Positions 17,310-29,237 of a stretch of DNA of 44,977 nt are shown here, in pieces. How positions within the stretch are numbered: the stretch's first letter is position 1; every line of letters begins with the position of its first letter. The stretch spans positions 1-44,977 of the forward strand of contig QXYM01000011.1 in NCBI GenBank assembly GCA_009886945.1. Reading direction: 5' to 3'. Both the position numbers and the translations under genes were made by a program. The stretch is from Litorivicinus sp. GTDB lineage: Bacteria; Pseudomonadota; Gammaproteobacteria; Pseudomonadales; Litorivicinaceae. The notes under the pieces are model-generated. The model ran no database searches. It worked only from the letters and a program-made list of their open reading frames with translations, and was not told the origin of the DNA.

Positions 17310-17757
17310 CTACATACCATCCAATTAATAAACAACCTGCTGCTAACGTAATGCTTGTATCAGCAACATTAAAGGCTGGGAACGACCAATCTCCCCAATG
17401 AAAGTGCAAAAAGTCGACCACATAGCCAAAAGCAACCCGATCGACTGCGTTGCCGACTGCACCAGGAATCAATAGAACGAATCCGGCTTGCATCCATCCG
17501 CAAAGCTCAGCATCCCGTAACGACCAAACCGAATAGGCGGACACACCAATGGCCAACACCAAAAACAACCACTGTTGCCAGCCACCCGCGTCGGCAAGAA
17601 AACTAAACGCGGCCCCTGTGTTATGCAGCAAGGTGAGCGAGAAAAACGGCAACAGTCCCACAGGCTCAGCGTAATTTAAATAGGTGGATGCCAAAAGCTT
17701 AGTGCACTGGTCAAGGAGGAAAATAACCCCAATCACCAGGACAAAATCAAGCCTCAT
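17278..17757 (-). CDS. lspA: lipoprotein signal peptidase (signal peptidase II)
   Basis: LspA is the inner-membrane aspartic protease that cleaves prolipoproteins after lipidation, so it serves BamD among others. The 159-residue, four-helix protein shows the conserved boxes [47 protein letters not shown] (first catalytic Asp) and [16 protein letters not shown] (second catalytic Asp). The ATG at 17757 overlaps the ileS stop as ATGA, and its 3' end overlaps fkpB by 32 nt. The ileS-lspA-fkpB-ispH order is the classical one. Confidence 0.96.
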   Translation of the reverse strand: MRLDFVLVIGVIFLLDQCTKLLASTYLNYAEPVGLLPFFSLTLLHNTGAAFSFLADAGGWQQWLFLVLAIGVSAYSVWSLRDAELCGWMQAGFVLLIPGAVGNAVDRVAFGYVVDFLHFHWGDWSFPAFNVADTSITLAAGCLLIGWYVDARHRPKLQS

Positions 17758-20579
17758 GCAAAGGTTCGCTCTTCACCGGTACCTTCAACATTATCAACGC
17801 ACCGAGTGCAGAGTGTCGGATGCGCACTCACAGAGCCAACATCAGGACGATGATGCCAGCACCGCTCACATTTCTCAGACTCAGTTGCTTTGACAACGAC
17901 AGCGAGTTGCGGGCAGACAGAATCTGTCACCGCACTGTCTGGCGCTTCAGAGAGGGGATACAAATCAACCTCTGAGGTGATGGTCACGAAACGAATCTCA
18001 TCACCCAAAGCCGTCAAGGCATCAAACACCGCTCCATCAGCATAGAGCGCGACTTCAGCCGATAAAGAGCCCTTCACCAATCCGTCGTTCCGTGCCGCTT
18101 CGATGGCTTGGTTGACTGATTCTTTCGCTGACTGAATCAACTGCCAATTCACTTGGGCTCGGCCGTTTGCCTCTGGCAAGTCTGCTTCTGTGACAGCAAA
18201 CACAAATTGATGCGGCCGTTCGCCTGGCATTGCTTCCCAGATCTCCTGGGCAGTAAAGGATAAAATTGGAGCCATCCAACGCACTAAGGCATCAGTGATC
18301 CAGTAAAGTGCTGTCTGACAGCTCTTTCGCGCGTGACTGTCAGGTTTTAGCGTGTATTGACGGTCCTTGACGATATCAAGATAGAAGCCGCCTAAGTCAT
18401 CAACACAGAAATGATGGAGGGCTTGAGTGACTTCCGAGAATTCATACCGTGCGTAATGACCCATAATTTTGCTCGCAAGCTCGGTGGTTCGCCGGATCAT
18501 TTCAGCGTCTAAGGACACCAGATCGTCATTGGCTACCTGATCGTTGGCTGGGTCAAATCCAGCCATATTCGCCAACAGGAATCGAGCCGTATTTCGGATC
18601 CGTCGGTAAGTGTCGGAGGTCCGATTCAAAATTTCATGACTCACCGTCATTTCTTTTGTGAAATCTGTCGAGGCAATCCACAAACGTAAGATATCAGCAC
18701 CGAGAGTGTTCATTACATCCTGTGGTGGAATCACATTGCCAAGTGACTTCGACATTTTTCGACCGTCTTGATCAACAGTGAACCCATGCGTGAGCAAGCC
18801 CTTGTATGGCGCGCATCCGTGAATCGCAACCGAGGTTAATAACGATGACTGGAACCAACCACGATGCTGATCAGACCCTTCTAAGTAGAGATCTGCGGGA
18901 AAATGTAATCCCTCCCGGCGACCTAACACGGAGGCGTGCGTCGTTCCTGAGTCAAACCACACATCCAGAACATCGGTGACCTTTCGGTAATCGGCTGCAT
19001 CCTCCCCCAACAATTCAGCAGGATCCAGATCAAACCACGCGTTGATTCCACCTTGTTCGATCCGCTGCGCGATCGTCTCGAATAACTGTTGGGTATCCGG
19101 GTGAAGCTGACTGGTTTCTTGGTGCACAAACACGGTGATCGGCACACCCCAATTTCGCTGACGAGAGATACACCAGTCTGGACGATCTTCCAGCATTGCT
19201 GCTAACCGATTCTTGCCCCAAGTCGGAGTAAACTGGATGCTGGTTTCAACTTCCTGCCGAGCTGTCTCTAAAAGACCCTCGCCTTGCATGCGAATAAACC
19301 ACTGCGGGGTCGCGCGATAAATCACCGGCGTTTTGTGACGCCAACAATGTGGGTAGGAATGCTCAAGGCGAGCTTTGTGAACCAATCGGCCCTTCTCCGC
19401 CAAATACTCCGCGATCACAGGACCCGCCTTCTCGACATGCAGCCCGGCAACGACAGAAACAGTGTCAGCAAAGGTTCCATCGTCACGAACCGGCGTCAGA
19501 AGCTCGAGATCCAATGATTTCGCCGCATGAAAATCCTCTAAACCATAGGCTGGCGCTGAGTGGACCGCTCCTGTCCCGGCCTCAAGCGTGACATGATCGC
19601 CGGTCATGACAGGGACAATGCGCCCGTCCCAGGGCGCCTCACATTGAATACCCGCTAACGCGTGACCGAGGGTTTTCCCGAGGATCTTGAAGTCTTCGAC
19701 ACCATAGCGCTCAGATAGCGCTTCAAGACGACCTTCGGCCAAGACCAATGTCCAACAATGACCGTCTTTGTCAAACTCGACCAGCACATAAGGCAGCTCA
19801 GCATTGACCGCAACAAACTGGTTCGCAGGCAACGTCCAAGGTGTGGTTGTCCAAATTGCCATCGCCGCTCTCGAGGCGACCTCAGACGAGACAGCAAAGA
19901 CGTTCTCTATCTGCTCCGTGTTTTCAATCGGGAAAGCGACGTCCACAGTCCAAGTTTTTCGATCTTGATACTCGACTTCAGCTTCAGCCAAAGCACTCTC
20001 ACAATCCATACACCAGTAGACCGGCTTTGCACCTTGGTGGAAATGACCATTCTCAATGATCCGACCGAGTGAACGAACGATATCCGCTTCGATTTTGTAG
20101 TCCATAGTCAAATACGGATGATCCCAATCACCGAGAATCCCCAGGCGTTGAAAATCCACTTTCTGACGCTCAATCTGCGTCGCTGCATACTCGCGACATG
20201 CATTTCGAAATTCACTGGCTGATTTGAACTGATCACCAATCTTGCCGATGGTGGTTTCCACTTTGTGCTCAATCGGCAGTCCGTGGCAATCCCAACCAGG
20301 GATATAGGGCGCGTTGAAACCTGCTAATCCTTTGGATTTGACGATGATGTCTTTCAATACTTTGTTGACGGCATGACCAATGTGAATGTCACCATTTGCG
20401 TACGGAGGACCGTCATGCAAGATAAACGTCTGTTCACGGCTCGACTGCACTTCACGAATCTGCTGATGCCAATCAGCGGCAATCCATGATGCCAGCATGT
20501 CTGGCTCACGCTTTGCCAAATTCCCACGCATCGGGAACTCAGTCTCAGGAAGATTCAGTGTCTGTTTGTAATCAGTCAT
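17754..20579 (-). CDS. ileS: isoleucyl-tRNA synthetase
   Basis: This class I aminoacyl-tRNA synthetase has 941 residues. The HIGH motif occurs in [19 protein letters not shown] (about 58-76) and the KMSKS loop in [20 protein letters not shown] (about 600). The CP1 editing domain has [12 protein letters not shown] and the [16 protein letters not shown] editing pocket. The anticodon-binding domain and a C-terminal zinc site with two CxxC pairs (CERCWHH... and CTRCVDNV) complete it, as in the E. coli type. It overlaps ribF upstream and lspA downstream, each by ATGA. Confidence 0.98.
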   Translation of the reverse strand: MTDYKQTLNLPETEFPMRGNLAKREPDMLASWIAADWHQQIREVQSSREQTFILHDGPPYANGDIHIGHAVNKVLKDIIVKSKGLAGFNAPYIPGWDCHGLPIEHKVETTIGKIGDQFKSASEFRNACREYAATQIERQKVDFQRLGILGDWDHPYLTMDYKIEADIVRSLGRIIENGHFHQGAKPVYWCMDCESALAEAEVEYQDRKTWTVDVAFPIENTEQIENVFAVSSEVASRAAMAIWTTTPWTLPANQFVAVNAELPYVLVEFDKDGHCWTLVLAEGRLEALSERYGVEDFKILGKTLGHALAGIQCEAPWDGRIVPVMTGDHVTLEAGTGAVHSAPAYGLEDFHAAKSLDLELLTPVRDDGTFADTVSVVAGLHVEKAGPVIAEYLAEKGRLVHKARLEHSYPHCWRHKTPVIYRATPQWFIRMQGEGLLETARQEVETSIQFTPTWGKNRLAAMLEDRPDWCISRQRNWGVPITVFVHQETSQLHPDTQQLFETIAQRIEQGGINAWFDLDPAELLGEDAADYRKVTDVLDVWFDSGTTHASVLGRREGLHFPADLYLEGSDQHRGWFQSSLLTSVAIHGCAPYKGLLTHGFTVDQDGRKMSKSLGNVIPPQDVMNTLGADILRLWIASTDFTKEMTVSHEILNRTSDTYRRIRNTARFLLANMAGFDPANDQVANDDLVSLDAEMIRRTTELASKIMGHYARYEFSEVTQALHHFCVDDLGGFYLDIVKDRQYTLKPDSHARKSCQTALYWITDALVRWMAPILSFTAQEIWEAMPGERPHQFVFAVTEADLPEANGRAQVNWQLIQSAKESVNQAIEAARNDGLVKGSLSAEVALYADGAVFDALTALGDEIRFVTITSEVDLYPLSEAPDSAVTDSVCPQLAVVVKATESEKCERCWHHRPDVGSVSAHPTLCTRCVDNVEGTGEERTFA

Positions 20580-21517
20580 TCAGTTTCAAATCCAGTTAAT
20601 GAGCCGAGCAATTGCCGAGCCATGTCGTTATCGATCCGAATTTGCTCGGTCAACGCTTCAAGGCTGTCGAACTTTTGCTCAGCGCGAATAAATACCCGTG
20701 GAGTCACGGTCAGCATCTGACCATACAACTCCCCAGTGAACGCATGCAAATGCACTTCAAGTCTGACCTGTTGGCCGGAAACCGTTGGTCGCGAACCAAT
20801 GTTCGCAACCCCCCCAACGACCTGTTCGTCTGGCAGCGTCACAGTGCACCCAAAGACCCCGCGAACAGGCGGCGAATTTGATAACGCTATGTTAGCAGTC
20901 GGGAACCCAATTTTCCGCCCCAATTGTTGACCGTAAATGACTCGGCCACAGAGGGCATAGGGTCGGCCGAGTAATCGTTGAGCCCCATCAAAATCATGAG
21001 ACTTCAGCAAATGACGAATGCGCGACGATGAAATCCGAGACCCCTCAACACGATGTGTGGCTGATTGCTCAATGGAAAAGCCAAGTTGCGCACCCTGCTG
21101 GATCAAATAGGAAAAATCCCCTTGTCGATCGCAGCCAAAGCGAAAATCGTCACCCACGACCATGTGTGCGACCTGTTTATCGACGACCAAATCGCGAACG
21201 AAAGATTCCGCGGTCATTGGACGCACATCAGAAAATTTGAGGCACCAAATCACATCGACACCCAAAGCCTTCAGGGCATCAACCTTGGTCCGCAAGCTCA
21301 TCAATCGTGCCGGCGCTTCTGATCCATTGTTCTCTGCGAAAAATTCTTTTGGTTGTGGCTCAAACAGCAGGACTGTTAAGGGTAAGCCAAGCCGTTTCGC
21401 AAGGTCTTGCGCTTGGGAAATGACACGTTGATGCCCCACATGGACGCCATCAAAATTACCGATGGTCAAAACATGCGGTGATCGAAACTGAACATGTCGA
21501 CCGAAGAGAAACTGCAT
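20576..21517 (-). CDS. ribF: bifunctional riboflavin kinase / FAD synthetase
   Basis: RibF phosphorylates riboflavin to FMN and adenylates it to FAD. The N-terminal nucleotidyltransferase domain has [15 protein letters not shown] (HxGH-type ATP site), the EFFAENN region and [15 protein letters not shown]. The C-terminal kinase domain has [13 protein letters not shown] and [11 protein letters not shown], with the catalytic Glu in [18 protein letters not shown] place the start at the ATG at 21517 (313 residues). A GTG/ATG further upstream is possible but would overlap murJ. It lies 4 nt after the murJ stop and ends in an ATGA overlap with ileS. Confidence 0.95.
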   Translation of the reverse strand: MQFLFGRHVQFRSPHVLTIGNFDGVHVGHQRVISQAQDLAKRLGLPLTVLLFEPQPKEFFAENNGSEAPARLMSLRTKVDALKALGVDVIWCLKFSDVRPMTAESFVRDLVVDKQVAHMVVGDDFRFGCDRQGDFSYLIQQGAQLGFSIEQSATHRVEGSRISSSRIRHLLKSHDFDGAQRLLGRPYALCGRVIYGQQLGRKIGFPTANIALSNSPPVRGVFGCTVTLPDEQVVGGVANIGSRPTVSGQQVRLEVHLHAFTGELYGQMLTVTPRVFIRAEQKFDSLEALTEQIRIDNDMARQLLGSLTGFETE

Positions 21518-21521
21518 TACT

Positions 21522-23069
21522 TTATCGAGCGGATGGCGGAACAAGCAGAGAAGTATAGCGGATCCCGGTCAGCCTTAACGTGATCAAATACAAAAGTCCT
21601 GATCCACTCAATAAAACCGCTGTCCAGACAACGCGCTCGACTACCGAATGACTCACTAACGCTGCTGCAGACGGCGCCAGCCAGGCGATTTGCACCATGA
21701 CAACTAATGCGATGCAGAGCTGCACCATGGACCGCCATGGCAGGCGGTCGACCCGATACCAGCCTCGCTGATTGAGGCCTCTCAGCAGTAACGCAGCGTT
21801 CAGCCAGGCTGATAATGAAGTCGCAAGCGCCAAGCCCACATGATCCAGTGACCACACCAGAATGAGGTTAAACACCATATTTGCTGTCATCGCGATCAAA
21901 CCAATTTTCACCGGTGTTTTAGTGTCCTGATGCGCAAAATAATGGGGCGCTAACACTTTAATCATCATAAACGCTGGCAAACCGGCCGCATACGCCATGA
22001 GTGACAGTGCCGACGCTTCAATATCAGATACCGCCATGGCTCCATACTGAAACAAAGTCGCCAGAATCAATTCGCCAAAGACTGCCAACGCAGCCGCACA
22101 AGGCAGCCCAAGCACCATCACCACCCAAATCGCCCAACTCTGCGTCTGCCGCGAAGCCTGTCGATCTTCTTGTGCAAATTCTCGAGACAACTTTGGCAGG
22201 ATGACTGTCGATACCGCAATTGCAATCACACCCAAGGGCAGCTCCATCAATCGATCGGAGTAGTAAAGCCAAGACACCGACCCGGAGACCAAGAGCGAAG
22301 CAAGCACCGTGTCGAGCAACAAATTGATTTGACTCACCGACACACCAAAGAGCGCCGGCACCATTAATTTCAGAATTTTTGATACGCCAGGATGATCATC
22401 ACGTAAGGATGGTTTTGGTAATAAGCCCGCGGCCATCAATGGTGGGATTTGAATGACCAGTTGCACGAGACCAGCAATCGCAACTCCAATGGCAAGCCCC
22501 ATCACAGATGGCGAGAGCAGAGGCGCCAGAAACAGTGCACTCCCGATTAATGAAAGATTCAAAAATATCGGTGTAGCCGCGGGGACGGCAAACCGGCCGA
22601 CACTATTTAAAATCCCGCCTGCAAACGCAACAAAACAAATAAATCCTAAATAGGGGAAGGTCCAGCGCAACAAATCCGCTGTCAGAGCCAGTTTGCCTGG
22701 ATCATCAGAAAACCCCGGAGCAAACAGCATCGCAATCCAAGGGGCCAATAACACACCCAACACACTGATCGCGATGAGAATCAAACCAAAACGCCCGGCC
22801 ACTTGATTGATCAATCGCTGGACCGAGGCCTCACCTTCTTTTTCCCGAGTCTCTGAAAACACCGGAACAAATGCCTGTGCAAACGCCCCTTCTCCAAATA
22901 GACGGCGGAGAAAGTTCGGAATCTTAAAGGCGACAAAAAACGCATCCGCTCCAGAGGAGGCGCCGACCGCATTGGCCAATACGATGTCGCGCACAAGGCC
23001 AAGCACCCGGGATCCAAGGGTCCATCCACCGACCGTGACCCCCGATCGAACCATCTTTTCTGTCGTCAC
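21522..23069 (-). CDS. murJ: lipid II flippase MurJ
   Basis: MurJ moves lipid II across the inner membrane for cell-wall synthesis. Its 515 residues have about 14 hydrophobic segments of the MVF/MOP superfamily, opening with the family motif TLGSRVLGLVRDIVLANAVGASSGADAFFVAFKIPNFLRRLFGEGAFAQAFVPV. This region contains the Arg residues and the acidic Asp of the central cavity. The start is GTG at 23069; an ATG at 23054 is an alternative. It is the first gene of the murJ-ribF-ileS-lspA-fkpB-ispH chain, transcribed away from rpsT with 104 bp between the two starts. Confidence 0.96.
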   Translation of the reverse strand: MTTEKMVRSGVTVGGWTLGSRVLGLVRDIVLANAVGASSGADAFFVAFKIPNFLRRLFGEGAFAQAFVPVFSETREKEGEASVQRLINQVAGRFGLILIAISVLGVLLAPWIAMLFAPGFSDDPGKLALTADLLRWTFPYLGFICFVAFAGGILNSVGRFAVPAATPIFLNLSLIGSALFLAPLLSPSVMGLAIGVAIAGLVQLVIQIPPLMAAGLLPKPSLRDDHPGVSKILKLMVPALFGVSVSQINLLLDTVLASLLVSGSVSWLYYSDRLMELPLGVIAIAVSTVILPKLSREFAQEDRQASRQTQSWAIWVVMVLGLPCAAALAVFGELILATLFQYGAMAVSDIEASALSLMAYAAGLPAFMMIKVLAPHYFAHQDTKTPVKIGLIAMTANMVFNLILVWSLDHVGLALATSLSAWLNAALLLRGLNQRGWYRVDRLPWRSMVQLCIALVVMVQIAWLAPSAAALVSHSVVERVVWTAVLLSGSGLLYLITLRLTGIRYTSLLVPPSAR

Positions 23070-23081
23070 GTTCTACTATCC

Positions 23082-23110
23082 TTGACCTGAGGTTCCATAT
23101 TCGGTAAATT
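23082..23110 (+). promoter_or_regulatory. putative sigma-70 promoter of rpsT
   Basis: TTGACC (23082-23087), a 17-bp spacer and TAAATT (23105-23110) lie upstream of rpsT. Both boxes are 5/6 matches. A start near 23117 leaves a leader of about 57 nt before the GTG start codon, long enough for the S20 autoregulation known in E. coli. Confidence 0.7.
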
Positions 23111-23173
23111 CCGCCGCCTTGATTTTCTAGTTATTTCAACTATTTCGAAGTTTAGTGTAAGGGAGCAACCCCG

Positions 23174-23440
23174 GTGGCAAATAGTCCCCAAGCGCGTAAG
23201 CGCGCCAAGCAAGCAGATGTCCGTCGTAATCATAACGCCAGCCTGCGTTCACGGGCTCGTACCTATGTGAAGAAAACACTGGCAGCCATTGCCGCTGGTG
23301 AAGCACAAGCTGCAACGGATGCTCTCCGCGCGGCGACACCAATTCTTGATGGGATGGTCACTAAAGGCATCTACAAAAAGAACAAGTGTGCTCGTATCAA
23401 GAGCCGTCTGAACGCGAGAATCAAAGCGATCGCGTCTTAA
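23174..23440 (+). CDS. rpsT: 30S ribosomal protein S20
   Basis: This small basic ribosomal protein binds 16S rRNA early in 30S assembly. Its 88 residues begin [27 protein letters not shown], which is diagnostic for S20, and continue in three Lys/Arg-rich helices ([25 protein letters not shown]). The start is GTG at 23174 with AAGGGAG about 8 nt upstream. Non-ATG starts are also known for rpsT in E. coli, where S20 represses its own translation. It is convergent with proB, 19 bp apart, leaving no room for a conventional terminator. Confidence 0.98.
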   Translation: MANSPQARKRAKQADVRRNHNASLRSRARTYVKKTLAAIAAGEAQAATDALRAATPILDGMVTKGIYKKNKCARIKSRLNARIKAIAS

Positions 23441-23459
23441 TCGACACATAGGCGCTGGG

Positions 23460-25824
<2,365 letters not shown>

Positions 25825-25840
25825 TCAGTGTGTGTTCTGC

Positions 25841-26101
25841 TTAAGCAGAAGCGACAACACTTACGAAGCGGCGCTTATGCGGCCCCTTCACTTCAAACTT
25901 CACTTCGCCATCAGATTTTGCGAAGAGCGTATAGTCTGTGCCACATCCGACGTTATCGCCCGGGTGAAACTGCGTTCCACGCTGACGTACTAAGATGTTA
26001 CCAGCGACAACTTGTTGACCGCCAAACTTCTTCACGCCAAGGCGCTTACTTTCCGAATCGCGGCCGTTACGGGTACTACCACCAGCTTTCTTGTGAGCCA
26101 T
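25841..26101 (-). CDS. rpmA: 50S ribosomal protein L27
   Basis: L27 is a basic protein of the large subunit whose N-terminus reaches the peptidyl-transferase centre. Its 86 residues start [24 protein letters not shown], the diagnostic L27 sequence, followed by [28 protein letters not shown]. There is no cleavable N-terminal extension of the Firmicutes kind. It lies 14 bp after rplU in the conserved rplU-rpmA pair and is followed by a terminator. Confidence 0.98.
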   Translation of the reverse strand: MAHKKAGGSTRNGRDSESKRLGVKKFGGQQVVAGNILVRQRGTQFHPGDNVGCGTDYTLFAKSDGEVKFEVKGPHKRRFVSVVASA

Positions 26102-26115
26102 TTCCGTCTCCTGCC

Positions 26116-26427
26116 TTATCCGTTGATCGTTGTGATCTTAATTTCAGTAAACCACTGACGGTGTCCTTGGCGCTTCATGTGATGCTTGCGACGCTTAAAC
26201 TTCACAATTGTCACTTTCTCGCCACGGCCGTGCTGAATCACTTCTGCAGACACTTTTGCACCGTCTACGACAGGTGTGCCTACTTTGATTGACTCGCCTT
26301 CTCCAACCATCAGTACACGATCAAAATCGATGGTCGAACCGGTCTCGGCTTCGATTTTCTCGACCTTGATGAGCTCGCCTTCAACAACGCGATGCTGTTT
26401 ACCGCCTGTTTCAATGACCGCGTACAT
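26116..26427 (-). CDS. rplU: 50S ribosomal protein L21
   Basis: L21 binds 23S rRNA in the large subunit. Its 103 residues start [18 protein letters not shown] and contain the family signature [23 protein letters not shown] near the C-terminus. The ATG at 26427 has GGAG about 8 nt upstream. A near-consensus promoter and a 5' UTR hairpin precede it. It is the first gene of the rplU-rpmA-(obgE-proB) unit and is divergent from ispB, the usual arrangement in gammaproteobacteria. Confidence 0.98.
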   Translation of the reverse strand: MYAVIETGGKQHRVVEGELIKVEKIEAETGSTIDFDRVLMVGEGESIKVGTPVVDGAKVSAEVIQHGRGEKVTIVKFKRRKHHMKRQGHRQWFTEIKITTING

Positions 26428-26450
26428 GTTCTAACTCCGTTTTCAAAATT

Positions 26451-26468
26451 CGGTGGCAATGCCACCCG
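26451..26468 (-). promoter_or_regulatory. hairpin in the rplU 5' UTR
   Basis: GGTGGC-ATT-GCCACC on the minus strand forms a 6-bp GC-rich stem with a 3-nt loop, starting about 5-10 nt after the predicted transcription start and ending about 23 nt before the rplU ATG. It has no T-run, so it is not a terminator. It could be an autoregulatory site for L21 or an mRNA-stabilising stem; this is inference. Confidence 0.4.
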
Positions 26469-26479
26469 AAAGGCGCGTA

Positions 26480-26508
26480 ATAATAGGGAGTTCCTCTACA
26501 GAAGACAA
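26480..26508 (-). promoter_or_regulatory. putative sigma-70 promoter of rplU-rpmA
   Basis: On the minus strand TTGTCT (26503-26508), 17 bp and TATTAT (26480-26485) form a strong promoter, as expected for a ribosomal protein operon. The predicted start near 26473 gives a 5' UTR of about 45 nt. Confidence 0.7.
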
Positions 26509-26577
26509 GCCTTATTTTCGCTTTTTCTCAACTGAATAATCGTTAGAATACAGCCTTCACTGATACCGGACGAATAC

Positions 26578-27549
26578 ATGCCGACTGCCGACCAACTGAT
26601 CGACCTCATCCGACCTGATTTTGATGCATTAAACGAACTTCTGATCTCACAGTTGGGATCTGAGATCGATTTCATCGAGGAAGTTAGCCAATACCTGATT
26701 CAGTCTGGCGGTAAACGCGTCCGCCCCTTGGTCACGTTGATGGCGGCCCGAGCCCTGAATACTGATAACCAGCACCATATTCCACTTGCGGCCTCGATTG
26801 AATGCCTGCATACCGCCACCCTTTTTCATGACGACGTCGTTGACAGTTCAGAAGCTCGGCGAGGGCAACCAAGTGCCAATGCCGCGTTCGGGAACAGTGC
26901 GAGCATCTTGGTAGGTGACTTTGTGTACTCACGGGCATTTCAAATGATGGTCTCAGTCGGCCGACTCGATATTTTGAAATTATTAGCCGACACCACCAAC
27001 CAAATTTCCGAAGGTGAAGTGTGGCAGCTCAAAAATCAGCATCGCGCTGATGTATCGGAGTATGAATATGATCAAGTCATCACACGTAAGACTGCTGTCC
27101 TCTTTGAGGCCGCCGCTGGTTGTGCAGGCTTAGCCACTAACCAAACCGAAGCAGTTGTGAATGCACTGAAAACCTACGGCCTTGAACTTGGCTTCGCCTT
27201 CCAACTGATTGATGATTACTTAGATTATGCCGGTGATGCCGACAGTCTTGGAAAACACTTAGGCGACGATTTAGCCGATGGCAAATGCACACTTCCCGTG
27301 ATTAAGGCACTGACTGAGGCCACTGAAGCTGAAGTAGCCACGATCACCCAAGCCATCACGTTCGGCGATCGCGATCGATTTTCTGATGTTGCAGAGATTG
27401 TAACCAGGACAAGCGGACTTACTTATACCAGAGAGCGAGCGTTTGCTGCTGTCCACAAGGCCAAGCAAGCGATCCAGCAACTCCCTGACTCAGTGTACAA
27501 GGAGGGATTGATGGGACTTGCGGATTTGTCGGTGAGCCGAGCCAACTGA
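26578..27549 (+). CDS. ispB: polyprenyl (octaprenyl-type) diphosphate synthase
   Basis: This trans-isoprenyl diphosphate synthase makes the side chain of ubiquinone; the exact chain length cannot be read from the sequence. The first Asp-rich motif lies in TATLFHDDVVDSSEARRGQPSANAAFG and the second in AFQLIDDYLDYAGDADSLGKHLGDDLADGKCTLPVI. The substrate motif GGKRVRPLVTLMAA is near residue 45. It has 323 residues, matching IspB. Divergence from rplU across a 150-bp spacer is the classical gammaproteobacterial arrangement. A TAGAAT element at about 26545 may be its -10 box, with a poor -35. Confidence 0.95.
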   Translation: MPTADQLIDLIRPDFDALNELLISQLGSEIDFIEEVSQYLIQSGGKRVRPLVTLMAARALNTDNQHHIPLAASIECLHTATLFHDDVVDSSEARRGQPSANAAFGNSASILVGDFVYSRAFQMMVSVGRLDILKLLADTTNQISEGEVWQLKNQHRADVSEYEYDQVITRKTAVLFEAAAGCAGLATNQTEAVVNALKTYGLELGFAFQLIDDYLDYAGDADSLGKHLGDDLADGKCTLPVIKALTEATEAEVATITQAITFGDRDRFSDVAEIVTRTSGLTYTRERAFAAVHKAKQAIQQLPDSVYKEGLMGLADLSVSRAN

Positions 27550-27558
27550 GGTGACAAC

Positions 27559-28029
27559 ATGGTGAAAGCGTATTTTGCAGCAGGATGCTTCTGGGGTGTT
27601 CAGCAACGCTTTTCACGGTTGCCTGGTGTCAGTCAGACAGCTGTTGGGTATATGGGTGGAGTGATGGACTCACCGGACTATCGGTCAGTCTGTACAGGAC
27701 GAACCGGGCACGCTGAAGTGGTCGAGGTTGTTTATGATCCCGACAAAATCGACTTTACGACGCTCTTATCTTGTTTCTTTGAATGGCACGATCCGACGCA
27801 AGTGAATCGACAAGGGCCTGATATCGGCACCCAATATCGCTCGGCGATCTTTCCTCAAACTACGGCACAGCAGACCGAGGCCGAAGAGAAAATCAGCCAA
27901 CTCAACCAATCCGGGCATTACAGCCAACCCATTGCAACGACCCTCGAGACTTCTGACCAATTCTGGATCGCTGAAGATTATCATCAGGATTATTTGGATA
28001 AACGCGGCCTCGGCCACTGCGGAATCTAA
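27559..28029 (+). CDS. msrA: peptide-methionine (S)-S-oxide reductase
   Basis: MsrA repairs methionine S-sulfoxide in proteins. The catalytic motif GCFWG is at residues 9-13 (Cys10). TAVGYMGGVMDSPDYRSVCTGRTGHAEVVEVVYDP and DPTQVNRQGPDIGTQYRSAIF are the substrate-site signatures. A cysteine in GHCGI at the C-terminus probably resolves the disulfide. At 156 residues it is the short, single-domain cytoplasmic form without an MsrB fusion. It follows ispB by 9 bp and precedes the SDR gene by 2 bp, so the three are probably one transcript. Confidence 0.96.
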   Translation: MVKAYFAAGCFWGVQQRFSRLPGVSQTAVGYMGGVMDSPDYRSVCTGRTGHAEVVEVVYDPDKIDFTTLLSCFFEWHDPTQVNRQGPDIGTQYRSAIFPQTTAQQTEAEEKISQLNQSGHYSQPIATTLETSDQFWIAEDYHQDYLDKRGLGHCGI

Positions 28030-28031
28030 GC

Positions 28032-28835
28032 ATGGCTCGGATTCTAGTGACTGGGGGGACGGCCGGGATTGGTCAGGCGGTCGTTACGCAACTCATTGCA
28101 GAAGGCCACTCGGTGATCGCGACCTCGCGTCACCAACAAACCGCATCCGCGCAGATTGAATGGCACCAACTCGACCTCGGCTCGCAAGCCAGCGTCCACC
28201 AATTTTGCCAAAGCACGCTTTGGGATACTCCGATCGACGGCGTCTTTAATAACGCGGGTTTTGGCCTGATTGCTCCAATCGAATCAGCCTCAGAAGAAGC
28301 GATCCGCGAGCAATTTGAAGCGAATTACTTCGCAACCATGACGATCACACAACGAGCCATGGCGCATTTCAGGACACACCGACAAGGGGTTTTGATGGTC
28401 AATACGTCGATCGGGGGGCGAATGGCATTTCCGTACTTTGGCTATTACAACGCGACGAAACATGCGCTCGAAGCCTCGTATGAGGCCCTGTGGTATGAGT
28501 GCCTCGATTCGGCTATCCAAATCAAAATCATCGAACCTGGCTTTACCCAGACACAATTTGCAACGCATGGGATGCAAACGTCTGGGGAGGAAAGTCCCTA
28601 TCATCAAGACGGATTATCATGGCTGGCAACGTCCATGAAAGAAGGTCAAACGGCCACACCGCCGAGCGAGGTTGCCAAGGTGGTCGTCAATGCCCTGTTC
28701 GATCAGCGAAGACAATTACGCTATCACGCGGGCAAGCACAGTGGATCACTGCTCTTGTTGAGAAAAATTCTGCCGGACAGCTGGTTCCAGACACTGGTTG
28801 GAAAAGCGGTCCTACGCGGAAAGAAACCGTCTTAA
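28032..28835 (+). CDS. short-chain dehydrogenase/reductase
   Basis: This classical SDR has 267 residues. The Rossmann motif is TGGTAGIG (residues 8-15), a basic ATSRHQQ after the second strand suggests NADP(H), NNAGFG is present, and the active site has Ser in NTSIGGRMAFP and Tyr-x3-Lys in YYNATKHALEA. The substrate is unknown. The C-terminal third (EPGFTQTQF, then a helix-rich tail) resembles the oxidoreductases acting on retinol-like or lipid substrates, but this is only suggestive. It is the third gene after ispB-msrA, and its last 24 nt overlap the opposite-strand START-like gene. Confidence 0.88.
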   Translation: MARILVTGGTAGIGQAVVTQLIAEGHSVIATSRHQQTASAQIEWHQLDLGSQASVHQFCQSTLWDTPIDGVFNNAGFGLIAPIESASEEAIREQFEANYFATMTITQRAMAHFRTHRQGVLMVNTSIGGRMAFPYFGYYNATKHALEASYEALWYECLDSAIQIKIIEPGFTQTQFATHGMQTSGEESPYHQDGLSWLATSMKEGQTATPPSEVAKVVVNALFDQRRQLRYHAGKHSGSLLLLRKILPDSWFQTLVGKAVLRGKKPS

Positions 28836-29237
28836 CCCGTCCACGGCATGATCGACTGTTTTTTTGAACCCAATGGCTAAGATCGGATCAATCCAATTGT
28901 AGGGGAACGCTAAGCGAATCTCTGCAACGTAATCAATCGTGGTTCCCTGATCGGTGGATCTGACTTCAATGGTATCAATGGCAGTGGCTTTGTCCGCAAT
29001 ACCGGTTAAGACTGCGCGGACCCCCGGTTCATAGGCCGTTACCGTATAACGCATCTCAATTGGATTACCGGCAAACAAGACACGAACTTGATACTGAGAC
29101 CCCTGTCCGAATACTTCATCCAGTGGCTCCACTGATTCAACCGATGGATCCCAAGATTTCAGATGCCGAAAATCTGCAATCAATCGCAGCACTTCAACTG
29201 GTGGTTTTGGTGAATCAAACCGTCGTTCAAAACGCAT
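28812..29237 (-). CDS. SRPBCC (START/Bet v1-like) family protein
   Basis: This 141-residue protein has the pattern of polyketide-cyclase/SRPBCC lipid-binding folds. An N-terminal strand (MRFERRFDSPKPPVEVLRLIADFRHLKSWDPSVESVEPLDE) is followed by antiparallel strands (YQVRVLFAGNPIEMRYTVTAYEP..., TIEVRSTDQGTTIDYVAEIRL). A long C-terminal helix (PILAIGFKKTVDHAVDGLRRFL) would close the hydrophobic cavity. There is no signal peptide and the ligand is unknown. Its ATG shares one base with the stop of the patatin gene (TAATG), so it is translationally coupled to a secreted lipase. It could bind a lipid, but that is inference. Confidence 0.82.
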   Translation of the reverse strand: MRFERRFDSPKPPVEVLRLIADFRHLKSWDPSVESVEPLDEVFGQGSQYQVRVLFAGNPIEMRYTVTAYEPGVRAVLTGIADKATAIDTIEVRSTDQGTTIDYVAEIRLAFPYNWIDPILAIGFKKTVDHAVDGLRRFLSA

